Shown piece by piece: positions 27,980 to 35,837 of a stretch of DNA of 40,690 nucleotides (positions are counted from its first letter, which is position 1; each line of letters begins with the position of its first letter). The notes under the pieces were generated by a model. It ran no database searches and was not told the DNA's origin. It worked only from the letters and a program-made list of their open reading frames with translations. The stretch lies in the NCBI RefSeq assembly GCF_001692445.1, contig NZ_MAQA01000043.1, forward strand, positions 1 to 40,690, given 5' to 3'. The position numbers were made by a program, and so were the translations under genes. Source of the DNA: Oerskovia enterophila (GTDB lineage Bacteria > Actinomycetota > Actinomycetes > Actinomycetales > Cellulomonadaceae).

Positions 27980-28792
27980 ATGGGACGGGAAGAAGCGGTC
28001 GTGGTGGGAGTCATCGGGGCGTGCGGTGGAGCCGGGGCGAGCACCCTGGCCGCGGCGCTCGCGGACGGGCTCCGGCGAGCCGGACGGCGACCGCTCCTGG
28101 TGGACCTCGCGACGCGGGGCGGAGGGATCGACGTGCTCCTCGGGATCGACCACCGGGAGGGTCCGCGCTGGGCGGACCTCCGTGACGCCCGGGGCGAGGT
28201 GGACGGCCGGGCGCTCGCGGGTCTGCTGCCGACCTGGTGCGCGGTGCCGGTGCTCAGCGCGCACCGCACCGACCCGGCCGTCCTCGACCAGGGCGTGGTC
28301 GTCGACGTGTGCTCGGCCCTCGCGGACGCGTGCGACGTGCTGGTCCTCGACCTGCCGCGCGCGGCGCTCGCTGCGGGAGCGGGCGGAGGTGCCGACCTGA
28401 GCACAGGAGCGGCGGCCGGAGCGGGAGCGGATGCCGAGCACGCGGCGCTCGTCGGGGCGTGCGACGCGCTCTTCCTCGTGACCCCGCTCGAGCTGCCGGC
28501 GGTCGCTGGCGCCGTCGCGGCCGTCGCGCTCGCGCGCCGCTCAGGAGCCGACCGGTCGATGCGCCTCGTCGCGCGGCGACCCGCTCCCGGGCGGCTCGAC
28601 CCGTGGGAGGTGAGCGACGTCGTCGGGCTGCCGCTCGCGTGCGTCGTGGGGTGGGACCGGACCCTCGCGGCGCGCGTCGACCGCGGGCAGGGCCCACCCG
28701 TCGGTGCGCGGCGCCCCCTGGGGCGCGCAGGACGTGAGCTCGGCGCGCTCGTCACCGCCGGGACGCTCGCCAGGACCCCGGCCGTGGCATGA
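27980..28792 (+). CDS. tadZ: TadZ/Ssd (CpaE/MinD-like) pilus localisation protein
   Basis: This is a 270-residue MinD/ParA-fold protein. The deviant Walker A, VIGACGGAGASTLAAALA, lacks the usual lysines, as in Ssd proteins. DVLVLDLPRA is the Walker B-like strand, and LFLVTPLELPAVAGAVAAVALAR follows. Related actinobacterial proteins (Rv3660c, Ssd) sit at the head of Tad pilus loci and help place the pilus or affect septum formation. The ATG at 27980 has GGGAGGGGGAG upstream. The stop overlaps the next start as ATGA. An upstream in-frame start near 27893 is less likely because that stretch is Gly/Arg-rich and precedes the ribosome binding site. Confidence 0.87.
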   Translation: MGREEAVVVGVIGACGGAGASTLAAALADGLRRAGRRPLLVDLATRGGGIDVLLGIDHREGPRWADLRDARGEVDGRALAGLLPTWCAVPVLSAHRTDPAVLDQGVVVDVCSALADACDVLVLDLPRAALAAGAGGGADLSTGAAAGAGADAEHAALVGACDALFLVTPLELPAVAGAVAAVALARRSGADRSMRLVARRPAPGRLDPWEVSDVVGLPLACVVGWDRTLAARVDRGQGPPVGARRPLGRAGRELGALVTAGTLARTPAVA

Positions 28793-30369
28793 GCCCGATC
28801 GACGACGGCCTGCTGGCCGAGGTGCGTGGTCGGGTCGTCGGCGGGGCCCCTGCCGACGACACAGAGCTCCGGGCGGCGCTGCGCGGCTCGGGGCGCGTGC
28901 TCGGCAGCGACGCGCTGAGCGACCTGACCCGGCGCGCACGCGCCGAGCTGTACGGGGCCGGACCCCTCCAGCCCTTGCTCGAGGACCCCGAGGTCACCGA
29001 CGTCCTGGTCAACTCGCCTGCCGAGGTCTGGGTCGACCGAGGGGTAGGCCTCGAACGTGCGCCCGTGCACCTGGGGAGCGCGGCCCAGGTGCGGGCGCTC
29101 GCGGTCCGGCTCGCGGCCGCGGGCGGTCAGCGGCTCGACGACGCGAGCCCGCTCGTGGACGCGCGCCTGCCCGACGGCACCCGGCTGCACGCCGCGATCG
29201 CGCCCGTGTGCGAGTCCGGAGCCGTGATCTCGCTGCGCGTCCTGCGCTCGCGGGCCTTCACGCTCGACGAGCTCGTGGGCTCGGGTGCGCTGCCCGCACC
29301 GTGGGCCCCGGTGCTGCGGCGCCTCGTGGCCGCGCGCGCCAACATGCTGGTCTCGGGAGGCACGGGGACGGGCAAGACGACGCTGCTCGCCGCGCTGCTG
29401 TCCCTCGTGCCGGGGCGCGAGCGTGTCGTGTGCGTCGAGGAGGCGCGCGAGCTCGTGCCCGACCACCCGCACGTCGTCCCCCTGACCGCGCGGCGCCCCA
29501 ACGTCGAGGGCGCGGGGGCGGTCGACCTGGCGGACCTGGTCCGCAACGCGCTGCGCATGCGCCCCGACCGGATCGTCCTGGGCGAGTGCCGCGGCGCCGA
29601 GGTCCGCGAGGTCCTCATGGCCCTCAACACGGGGCACGACGGCGGCCTGGCCACGATCCACGCCAACTCCGCGTCGGTCGTCCCCGCGCGGCTCGAGGCT
29701 CTCGCCGCGCTGGCAGGGATGACGCGCGAGGCCGTGGCCGCCCAGGCTGCGGGGGCGCTCGACGTGGTGCTGCACCTGCGGCGGTCCGGGCGGGTGCGGT
29801 ACCTGGCAGAGATCGGGGTCGCGCGGGCTCTCGGGCGACGGACGGTCGCTGGACGCTCGGTGCGTCTGCTCGTGTCCCACGTCGCGTCGCTCGTGCGCTC
29901 GGGGAGCGCGCCCGGGGCCGCGTGGGCGACGGCTGCCGGCGTGCGGGTGGACTCCCGGGGCGTCCCCGATGCGGCCGACCTGCTCGCACTCGTGGGTGCT
30001 CGTGGCTCGGGCGAGGCGCCGGGGCAGGTCGCGGCGGTCGTCGCGGCGAGCCGGTTGGCGGCCGACGTGGGGGCGCCTCTCGGCGCAGTCCTCGAGTCGA
30101 TCGCGCAGGCGCTGTCCGCGGAGTCCGAGGCGCGAGCCGACCGGGAGGCGTCGCTCGCGGGCCCGCAGGCGACGGCGCGCGTGCTGCTGTGGCTGCCCGC
30201 CGTCGGGGTGCTGCTCGGCGCGGTCCTCGGGGTCGATCCGGTGGCGACCGCGCTCGGTGGCGGGGTGGGATCGGCGGGTCTGCTGGCCGGCGGGGTGCTG
30301 CTCCTGGTGGGGCGCCGGTGGTCGGGTCGACTGGTCGCGCGTGCCAGGGCGGCGGGGGCGCCTCCGTGA
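28789..30369 (+). CDS. TadA ATPase fused to TadB inner-membrane protein
   Basis: 526 residues in one continuous frame. Residues 1-~345 are a TadA/CpaF secretion ATPase: Walker A SGGTGTGKTTLLAALL (from residue 189), Walker B RPDRIVLGECRGAE, and His box GHDGGLATIHANS. Without a stop the sequence continues into a type II secretion F domain like TadB: LLVSHVASLVRSGSAPGAAW (from ~residue 360), then LAGPQATARVLLWLPAVGVLLGAVLG and a second C-terminal membrane segment. TadA and TadB are normally separate genes (Rv3659c and Rv3658c in M. tuberculosis). The TadB part, about 180 residues, lacks the usual N-terminal membrane segments. Four-base overlaps with both neighbours show an intact operon. An in-frame deletion that fused two genes is the simplest origin. 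Confidence 0.88.
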   Translation: MSPIDDGLLAEVRGRVVGGAPADDTELRAALRGSGRVLGSDALSDLTRRARAELYGAGPLQPLLEDPEVTDVLVNSPAEVWVDRGVGLERAPVHLGSAAQVRALAVRLAAAGGQRLDDASPLVDARLPDGTRLHAAIAPVCESGAVISLRVLRSRAFTLDELVGSGALPAPWAPVLRRLVAARANMLVSGGTGTGKTTLLAALLSLVPGRERVVCVEEARELVPDHPHVVPLTARRPNVEGAGAVDLADLVRNALRMRPDRIVLGECRGAEVREVLMALNTGHDGGLATIHANSASVVPARLEALAALAGMTREAVAAQAAGALDVVLHLRRSGRVRYLAEIGVARALGRRTVAGRSVRLLVSHVASLVRSGSAPGAAWATAAGVRVDSRGVPDAADLLALVGARGSGEAPGQVAAVVAASRLAADVGAPLGAVLESIAQALSAESEARADREASLAGPQATARVLLWLPAVGVLLGAVLGVDPVATALGGGVGSAGLLAGGVLLLVGRRWSGRLVARARAAGAPP

Positions 30370-30947
30370 GCGTCGACTGGCTGCTCGTGGCGGCGTTGTC
30401 GTGCGGGTTCCTGGTCGCCGCGAGCCCGTGGTGCCTCGCACGGGCAGGGGTCCGGGCTCGGCTCGGCGACCTGGCGGTCGCGACGGCTCCGGGGCGAGAG
30501 CCGGCGACGGGCGGACCGGTCGAGATCGGTGTCCTGCTCGAGCTGCTCGGGGCGGCGGTCCGCGCGGGGACGAGCGTCCCGCGCGCGCTCGAGGCTGTGG
30601 GGCAGGCGGTCGGAGGGCCCGACGGCGTCGCCCTCCACCGTGCCGGGGCTGCGGTCGTGCTCGGGGCAGGATGGGCCGAGGCCTGGTCCGGGTCACCGGC
30701 GCGGCTGGACGTGGTGCGCGCGGCGCTGGCCCCGGCCTGGGAGCAGGGGGCCGCGCCGGGGGAGTCGCTGCGCGTGGCGGGCGAGCAGCTCCGGCGTGAC
30801 CAGCAGGCGGCTGCACGGCAGGCCGCTGCGAGGCTCGCGGTGCACCTGGTCCTGCCGCTGGGCGTGTGCTTCCTGCCGGCGTTCGTGCTCATCGGGCTGC
30901 TGCCCGTGCTGCTGTCGTTGGGCGGTGGGGTGCTCGGTAGTGGGTGA
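30366..30947 (+). CDS. tadC: TadC-like type II secretion F-domain protein
   Basis: This is a 193-residue inner-membrane platform protein of the Tad pilus machine. An N-terminal segment (LLVAALSCGFLVAASPWCL) is followed by the T2SSF domain (LLELLGAAVRAGTSVPRALEAVG, QAAARQAAARLAVHLVLPLGVCFLPAFVLIGLLPVLLSL) with a C-terminal hydrophobic hairpin. The GTG at 30366 overlaps the TadA-TadB stop as GTGA. It is shorter than many TadC proteins, as is common in actinomycetes. The pilin genes that usually follow directly are 4.2 kb downstream. Confidence 0.87.
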   Translation: MSVDWLLVAALSCGFLVAASPWCLARAGVRARLGDLAVATAPGREPATGGPVEIGVLLELLGAAVRAGTSVPRALEAVGQAVGGPDGVALHRAGAAVVLGAGWAEAWSGSPARLDVVRAALAPAWEQGAAPGESLRVAGEQLRRDQQAAARQAAARLAVHLVLPLGVCFLPAFVLIGLLPVLLSLGGGVLGSG

Positions 30948-30949
30948 GG

Positions 30950-31216
30950 GGTGGCTGGTGCTGGTGCTGGTGGTGCTGGTGGTGCTCGTGCTGACGTGCG
31001 AGCGGTGGCGTCCGTGGGACTGCTGCCGATGCTGCCGTCGCTGGCCGAGCTCGGCGGCGGGGAACGGATGCCGGATGATGGTGCGGACGGTCGTGCCGAG
31101 GTGAGCGGCAGGGGCGGTGACTGATCGCAGCCCGGCGCGCGGCGAGCCGAGGACGCGGGACTGGCGGCGTGGTGAGCGAGGCTGGGCTGGCGGCGTGGTA
31201 GCTCGAGGGTGGGGCG
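30950..31216. other. Region after tadC with low-complexity GCTGGT repeat
   Basis: From about 30953 to 30993, degenerate GCTGGT/GGTGCT units follow the tadC stop directly. In one frame they give a Val/Leu-rich stretch (VLVLVVLVVLVL), which might be a remnant of a membrane segment. No start, ribosome binding site or conserved protein supports a gene here. Confidence 0.4.
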
Positions 31217-31528
31217 TCAGCGGCGCCCACGCTGAGAGCCGTCGTCGAGGAGGTCGTCGACGGGACAGCCGAATGCCGCGGCGATGGCGCCGAGGTCGTC
31301 GAGCGACCACGCGACCTTGCCCGTGAAGCGCTGCGAGATCGCGCTCCGTGACCGGCCGAGCAGCTCGGCGAGGTCCTCCTGGCTGATGTCGCGCCGGGCC
31401 GACTCGAGCCGGATCGCGCCGGCAGCGACCCGGCTGAGCTGTACCCCGTACTCGGAGGGCCGGGGGAGATCGTCGAGCGGCCACGAAGGGTCTTCCGGGT
31501 TCGTGTGGGCGAGTGGTCGGGGGAGCAT
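31217..31528 (-). CDS. XRE-family helix-turn-helix regulator
   Basis: This is a 103-residue small cytoplasmic regulator. The HTH is ISQEDLAELLGRSRSAISQRFTGKVAWSLDDLGAIAAAFGCPVDDLL, a complete XRE/Cro-type domain. The N-terminal ~30 residues are Pro-rich. The ATG at 31528 follows GAGG by five bases. It stands alone, with no adjacent toxin, phage or metabolic gene on its strand to name a target. It lies at the left end of the segment that separates the two halves of the tad locus. Confidence 0.82.
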   Translation of the reverse strand: MLPRPLAHTNPEDPSWPLDDLPRPSEYGVQLSRVAAGAIRLESARRDISQEDLAELLGRSRSAISQRFTGKVAWSLDDLGAIAAAFGCPVDDLLDDGSQRGRR

Positions 31529-31775
31529 GTGTGCCTCGCAGGGGTGTGTGGGAATCGGGAGTGGTGTTCGACGAGCGGGCCGTGGTTTCGCTGAGCGAAC
31601 AGCGCTCGCCACAACACTTGGGGGACTCGCCAGACGTTCCTGGACTGCTCGCCGCGGGGTCCTGAACTCGTGGAGTCTCTGAGGCAGCCGGCCACGTGGA
31701 CGAGGTTCAGCGATGCTGCTGATCGGACGCCACTGATCCATGGTGGCCGGTCAGCAGGCCATGGGTCGGGCTTTC

Positions 31776-31807
31776 CACAGGGCCAGGGCCAGGGCCACAG
31801 GGCCAGT
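31776..31807. repeat. CCACAGGGCCAG tandem repeat
   Basis: Units of CCACAGGGCCAG and GGGCCA repeat just after the sigma factor stop (minus strand). It is low-complexity and resembles the GGCCCA array beside the helicase stop. Confidence 0.55.
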
Positions 31808-31816
31808 CCGCCCGAG

Positions 31817-33094
31817 CTAGCCGAGCAAGTCCTCCCGGACCTCCGCGAGCCGCCGCGTCAGATGCTCTCGCTCGGCCGCGTTCCCGCACCGGCCGATCGC
31901 CTCCTCGAACGACGCCACGGCCTCGGCGGGTCGGCCCGCCCGCACCAGCAGCTCGGCCCGGGTCGCAGGCAGCCGATGGTTCGTCCGGAGGGACTCGTCG
32001 ATCCCTTCGAAGCCGTCGATCAGCGCGAGCCCGACGGTAGGCCCCTCGGACTCCGCGACCGCGACCGACCGGGCGAGCCGGACCATGGGTGAGCCCGTGG
32101 CCGTCTCCAGCTCGGCGTACAGGTCGGCGATCCCGCCCCAGTCCGTGTCGGTTGCGCGTCCCGCGACAGCGTGCGCAGCGGCGATCGACGCCTGGAGGCG
32201 GTACTCGTGCGCGAGGCCAGTGACGCCGTCGGGCACGGAGGCGAGCAGCGCGAGACCCGACGCGATCTCCTCGCCGTGCCACCGCGACCTGTCCTGGTCC
32301 GTCAGCAGCACGAGGGACCCGTCCGCAGCCACGCGCGCGTCACGACGCGAGTGCTGGAGCACCAGGAGGGCGAGCAGCGACCGCACCACGGGACGCCCCG
32401 GCAGGAGCTCGTCGAGCAGGCGCGCCAAGCGGATCGCCTCGCCGGCCAGGGCCACCCGCAGCACGTCGGGCCCCGTGCCCGGCGCGTACCCCGCGGTGAA
32501 GGTCAGGTAGACGACAGAGGCGACATCGTCGAGGCGGTCGTCCAGGCGCTCGGGCGGGGGCACCTCGAACGGGATGCCCGCGGCGACCAGGCGCTTCTTC
32601 GCCCGTGTCAGGCGCGCCGCCATGGTCGTGTCCTGGACCAGGAAGAGCCGCGCGATGTCCGGCACGGGCAGGCCCGCGACGAACCGCAGGGTCAACGCCG
32701 CGCGCGACTCGACCGACAACGCCGGGTGGCAGCACGAGAAGACGAGGCGGAGCCGGTCGTCGGGCAGGTGAGCGCCGTCGTCGCCCACCCCCGGCGTACC
32801 GTCCGTCGCCTCCGCCGCGGACCGCGCCTCGACGATCATGAGCGGCTCCTTCTGGACAGCGACCGCCTCGGCGCGCAAGCGGTCGAGCACGCGCCGCCCG
32901 GCCGCGGTGCGCAGCCAGGCGGCGGGGGAGTCCGGCACGCCGTCGACGGGCCACGTCCTCGCCGCAGCCGCGAACGCGTCCGCGAGCGCGTCCTCCGCGA
33001 GGTCCGGACGGCGGTAGCGCGCGACGAGCATCGCGAGCAACCGCGCCCAGTGCTCGCGCCACGCCGAGGTGAGCGCGTCGTCGACGAGCGTCAT
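31817..33094 (-). CDS. ECF sigma factor, ECF42 group
   Basis: This is a 425-residue ECF sigma factor with a long C-terminal extension. The sigma-2 region is at residues ~10-75 (WARLLAMLVARYRRPDLAEDALADAFAAAARTWP). The sigma-4 region is near 130-170 (ESRAALTLRFVAGLPVPDIARLFLVQDTTMAARLTRAKKRL). The remaining ~250 residues form the helical, TPR-like domain typical of ECF42 (AHEYRLQASIAAAHAVA, TRAELLVRAGRPAEAVASFEEAI). ECF42 factors have no classical anti-sigma factor and are encoded with DGPF/YCII proteins, exactly as here. It is the last gene of a three-gene operon, with 22 bases after the second YCII stop. The stimulus of this group is unknown. Confidence 0.93.
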   Translation of the reverse strand: MTLVDDALTSAWREHWARLLAMLVARYRRPDLAEDALADAFAAAARTWPVDGVPDSPAAWLRTAAGRRVLDRLRAEAVAVQKEPLMIVEARSAAEATDGTPGVGDDGAHLPDDRLRLVFSCCHPALSVESRAALTLRFVAGLPVPDIARLFLVQDTTMAARLTRAKKRLVAAGIPFEVPPPERLDDRLDDVASVVYLTFTAGYAPGTGPDVLRVALAGEAIRLARLLDELLPGRPVVRSLLALLVLQHSRRDARVAADGSLVLLTDQDRSRWHGEEIASGLALLASVPDGVTGLAHEYRLQASIAAAHAVAGRATDTDWGGIADLYAELETATGSPMVRLARSVAVAESEGPTVGLALIDGFEGIDESLRTNHRLPATRAELLVRAGRPAEAVASFEEAIGRCGNAAEREHLTRRLAEVREDLLG

Positions 33095-33116
33095 GGGCGC
33101 GCGACCGGCGACGAGG

Positions 33117-33464
33117 TCACAGGTCGTCCACGTCCACGACCGGACGCAGCTCGACCGTGTACTGCGGCAGGAGAGCGACGGCCTCGATCGCGGTGTCGAT
33201 GCTCGGCAGCACCGCGACGTAGAAGCCGCCGAGCTGCTCGGCGAGCTCGGCGAACGGACCCTCGGTCACGGTCGCCGTGCCCTCCCGGCTGCGGACCGTC
33301 GTGGCCGCGGCGACCGTGCTGAGCGCCTCCGCGGCCACGATGCTCCCACGGTTCCTGAGGAACGCGGCGAACTCGTCGTGCTGCGCCATGAACCGCGAAC
33401 GTTCCTCCGCGGAGGCAGCAGCCCAGACCTGCTCGTCCCCGTACAGCAGGAACATGACCTTCAC
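33117..33464 (-). CDS. YCII/DGPF-domain protein, second copy
   Basis: This is a 115-residue YCII-related protein: VKVMFLLYGDEQVWAAAS, RFMAQHDEFAAFL, and the family motif TEGPFAELAEQLGGFYVAVLPS (a TEGPF variant of DGPF). Such small ferredoxin-fold proteins accompany ECF42 sigma factors and are required for, or modulate, their activity. The GTG at 33464 lies three bases after the stop of the first copy. Its partner gene downstream is the sigma factor. Confidence 0.9.
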   Translation of the reverse strand: MKVMFLLYGDEQVWAAASAEERSRFMAQHDEFAAFLRNRGSIVAAEALSTVAAATTVRSREGTATVTEGPFAELAEQLGGFYVAVLPSIDTAIEAVALLPQYTVELRPVVDVDDL

Positions 33465-33467
33465 GGC

Positions 33468-33863
33468 TCAGGCCTCCGCCCCTGCGGGCGTGGTCACGGC
33501 GGCGGCGTCTGCCCCGCCGTGATCCACCGTGGGGCGGATCTCGTACGTGCAGCCGTCGCCCGCGAAGACCTCGTCGATGATCGTCACGAGCCCCGGCAGG
33601 TCGTCGCTCACGACCAGGTAGATGCCGCCGATCTGCTCGGCGAGCTCGGTGAACGGGCCCTCGGTCGTCCCGACACCAGGGCGGACCAGGGTCGCCGTCC
33701 CGGCGGCCTCGAGCTCGACACCGCCCGAGATCCGGTGGCCCTCCACCTCGACGCGGCGCGTGAACTCCTCGTGCTGGGCCATGATCTCCTCGGCCAGGTC
33801 CGGGCGCATGGCGGGCGTGCCGTCTTCCGGGGCGTGGATGAGGACTGCGTACTCGGTGCTCAT
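33468..33863 (-). CDS. YCII/DGPF-domain protein, first copy
   Basis: This is a 131-residue YCII-family protein and the first gene of the ECF42 operon. MAQHEEFTRRV and GTTEGPFTELAEQIGGIYLVVSDDL are the family patterns. The last ~15 residues are an Ala-rich tail. The ATG at 33863 has a strong GGAGG (33868-33872) before it. A promoter with the ECF42 pattern lies 42-68 bases upstream, which suggests autoregulation. Confidence 0.92.
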   Translation of the reverse strand: MSTEYAVLIHAPEDGTPAMRPDLAEEIMAQHEEFTRRVEVEGHRISGGVELEAAGTATLVRPGVGTTEGPFTELAEQIGGIYLVVSDDLPGLVTIIDEVFAGDGCTYEIRPTVDHGGADAAAVTTPAGAEA

Positions 33864-33904
33864 GATTCCTCCAGGTGAGTGGGTGGTTGGTCCTTCATCT
33901 CGAT

Positions 33905-33931
33905 GACGCGTGACCACCGACGGAATCGACA
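33905..33931 (-). promoter_or_regulatory. ECF42-type promoter of the YCII-sigma operon
   Basis: On the minus strand TGTCGA (33931-33926) is followed after 17 bases by CGTC (33908-33905), then 41 bases to the ATG. ECF42 factors of Streptomyces recognise TGTCGA at -35 and CGA/TC at -10, so this fits direct autoregulation. Confidence 0.75.
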
Positions 33932-34064
33932 GCCGCTCGCGACCAGTTTCGCCGGTGGCCGCGGGAGGCGCGCGGAGAACAGGACACGGGTTGACCGGTA
34001 CGGGTCGCACGATGGCGACATGAACTCATCGACAAGTCCCGGTGCCCGATGGAGAGAAACCAAT

Positions 34065-35006
34065 ATGCCCGACCCCAGCGACTTCCCCGAGTCGACCCTC
34101 GTCCCGGTCAACGGTGTGGAGCTCGAGGTCTTCGAAGCCGGCCGGCACAACGCAGGACGACCCGTCGTGCTGTGCCACGGCTGGCCGGAGCACGCCTACT
34201 CCTGGCGTCACCAGGTGCCCGCCCTCGTCGAGGCGGGCTACCACGTCATCGTCCCGAACCAGCGAGGCTACGGCGGCTCGTCCCGTCCGGCCGAGGTGAC
34301 GGCGTACGACGTCGAACACCTGTCAGGCGACCTGGTGGCGCTGCTCGACCACTACGGATACGACGACGCCACCTTCATCGGTCACGACTGGGGTGCCTTC
34401 GTCGTCTGGGGACTGACGCTGCTGCATCCGCACCGGGTCAACGGAGTGATCAACCTGAGCCTGCCGTATCAGGAGCGCGGAGAGCGGCCCTGGATCGAGG
34501 TCATGGAAGAGGTGCTGGGCGGTGACTTCTACTTCGTCCACTTCAACCGACAGCCAGGCGTCGCGGACGCCGTGCTCGACGCGAACACCTCCCAGTTCCT
34601 TCGCAACCTGTACCGGAAGAACGAGCCCCCCAGAGAACCTCAGCCCGGCATGGCGATGGCGAACCTCGCCAGAGCGCAGACGCCGCTCGGTGAGCCCGTC
34701 ATGAGCGACAGCGAGCTGGCCGTCTTCGTGTCCGCCTTCGAGTCGACCGGTTTCACGGGCAGCATCAACTGGTACCGGAACCTGGACCGCAACTGGCGCC
34801 TGTTGGCAGACGCGGACCCGATCATCCAGCAGCCCGTGCTCATGATCTACGGCGACCGGGACCTGGTCGCGAGGTCCGAGCGGCTGGCCGAGTTCGTCCC
34901 CCAGGTCGAGGTGGTCACCCTGGACTGCGGTCACTGGATCCAGCAAGAGCTGCCGGACGAGACCAACCGAGCGATCCTCACCTGGCTGGAGCAGCAGGGG
35001 GCCTAG
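34065..35006 (+). CDS. Soluble epoxide hydrolase (alpha/beta hydrolase)
   Basis: This is a 313-residue cytoplasmic enzyme. The oxyanion motif is HGWPEHAYSWRHQ. The nucleophile elbow GHDWGAF carries aspartate, not serine, which separates epoxide hydrolases and dehalogenases from esterases. A lid tyrosine lies in NWYRNLDRNW, a pattern of epoxide hydrolases; the acid is in IYGDRDLVA and the histidine in DCGHWIQQELPDETN. The ATG at 34065 follows GGAGAG by eight bases; an ATG at 34020 is an alternative. Codon use looks slightly less GC-biased than in neighbours, which hints at transfer. It is divergent from the ECF42 operon and might be related to it, though no ECF42 promoter faces it. Confidence 0.9.
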   Translation: MPDPSDFPESTLVPVNGVELEVFEAGRHNAGRPVVLCHGWPEHAYSWRHQVPALVEAGYHVIVPNQRGYGGSSRPAEVTAYDVEHLSGDLVALLDHYGYDDATFIGHDWGAFVVWGLTLLHPHRVNGVINLSLPYQERGERPWIEVMEEVLGGDFYFVHFNRQPGVADAVLDANTSQFLRNLYRKNEPPREPQPGMAMANLARAQTPLGEPVMSDSELAVFVSAFESTGFTGSINWYRNLDRNWRLLADADPIIQQPVLMIYGDRDLVARSERLAEFVPQVEVVTLDCGHWIQQELPDETNRAILTWLEQQGA

Positions 35007-35013
35007 CTTCGAG

Positions 35014-35052
35014 GGGGCGCCGCCGAGCCGCGCGAGGTCACGACGGCGCCCC
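35014..35052 (+). terminator. Hairpin after the epoxide hydrolase
   Basis: Nine-base arms GGGGCGCCG (35014-35022) and CGGCGCCCC (35044-35052) start eight bases after the stop. No T tract follows. Confidence 0.6.
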
Positions 35053-35193
35053 GGCGATGCGGGGTATGCACAGGACGCCTCGTGGGGGCGTGTTCCACAA
35101 CGTCGCCTGCTGTGCGAGCGGGGCGGGGCGCGGGCTCGCCACAGTGGGCGGCACGGCCCACGACAGGTGGGTCACGAGAGCCAGGAGGCACCC

Positions 35194-35406
35194 ATGAAGA
35201 CCATGTATCGGGCGAGAGCGACCGGAGCGGAGCTGCTCGTCCGCGTCTGCGGCGAGGACCCGGAGGCCGGTCTCGCGACGGCCGAGTACGCGGTGGCGAC
35301 CATCGCGGCCGTCGGGTTCGCGGGCCTGCTCATCGCGATCCTCAAGAGCGGCGAGGTGCGCGAGATGCTGCTCGGCATCATCCAGCGCGCCCTGTCGATC
35401 GGGTGA
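35194..35406 (+). CDS. DUF4244 Flp-like pilin
   Basis: This is a 70-residue pilin of the Tad pilus. A 27-residue basic leader is followed by GLATAEYAVATIAAVGFAGLLIAILKSGEVR. Cleavage after the glycine would place the conserved Glu-Tyr at positions 5 and 6, as in Flp pilins, and the hydrophobic helix follows. The ATG at 35194 has AGGAGG five bases upstream, the best ribosome binding site of the locus, which fits a highly expressed structural subunit. The prepilin peptidase that would process it is not in this window. Confidence 0.9.
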   Translation: MKTMYRARATGAELLVRVCGEDPEAGLATAEYAVATIAAVGFAGLLIAILKSGEVREMLLGIIQRALSIG

Positions 35407-35837
35407 GCATGGCGGCCGGCAGGGCGGGGGTGTCGCGGGCGGCGACGTCGCTCCGGGGGATGCGGGGGCGGTCGTGGCGTCGGCCCGGGTGGAGGTTCCC
35501 GGACCGTGAGGGCGGCACCGTGACTGCCGAGCTCGCCCTCGCGCTGCCCGCGGTCGTCCTCGTCCTGGTGGCCGTCCTCACGCTCGCCGCGGCGGCGAAC
35601 GCACAGCTCCAGGCCGCCGACGCCGCTCGCGCCGCTGCCCGGGCCGTCGCGATCGGTGAGGACGACGCGGTGGTGCGCGCCGTCGTCGGGCGGGTGGCCG
35701 GGGCAGACGCCACGGTGACCGTCTCCCGCGGCGACCTGTGGATCGAGGTGCGGGTCGCCAAGCCCGTGGTCGGCGGTTGGCTGTCGAGCTCGCCGCTCCA
35801 GGCGCGCGGGGCTGCGGTCGCGTGGGACGAACCGTGA
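35403..35837 (+). CDS. TadE-like pseudopilin
   Basis: This is a 144-residue protein. An Arg-rich leader precedes GTVTAELALALPAVVLVLVAVLTLAAAANAQLQAADAARAAARA, the TadE/TadG-type N-terminal helix with its glutamate. The remainder is a small extracytoplasmic beta-rich part. I take the GTG at 35403, which overlaps the pilin stop as GTGA; the ATG at 35409 is two codons later. It corresponds to Rv3655c of M. tuberculosis by position. Confidence 0.87.
   Translation: MSMAAGRAGVSRAATSLRGMRGRSWRRPGWRFPDREGGTVTAELALALPAVVLVLVAVLTLAAAANAQLQAADAARAAARAVAIGEDDAVVRAVVGRVAGADATVTVSRGDLWIEVRVAKPVVGGWLSSSPLQARGAAVAWDEP

Noticed and set aside
24701-28441. Open frame of over 1,200 codons on the minus strand
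   Set aside because: It runs across the malic enzyme promoter, HAD gene, cNMP-TrxR gene and tadZ in a wrong frame. Its residues are low-complexity Arg/Asp/Pro, so it is an artefact of GC content.
27370-30816. Open frame of over 1,100 codons on the minus strand opposite the tad genes
   Set aside because: It is an antisense shadow of the TadZ, TadA-TadB and TadC genes, which have clear family motifs.
30997-31123. Small open frame after tadC
   Set aside because: It has no ribosome binding site and no similarity to pilins or Tad proteins, and it overlaps a low-complexity repeat.
34029-34034. Second TGTCGA on the minus strand upstream of the YCII operon
   Set aside because: At 17 bases it is followed by CGTG rather than CGA/TC, and it lies farther from the start than the better match at 33905-33931.
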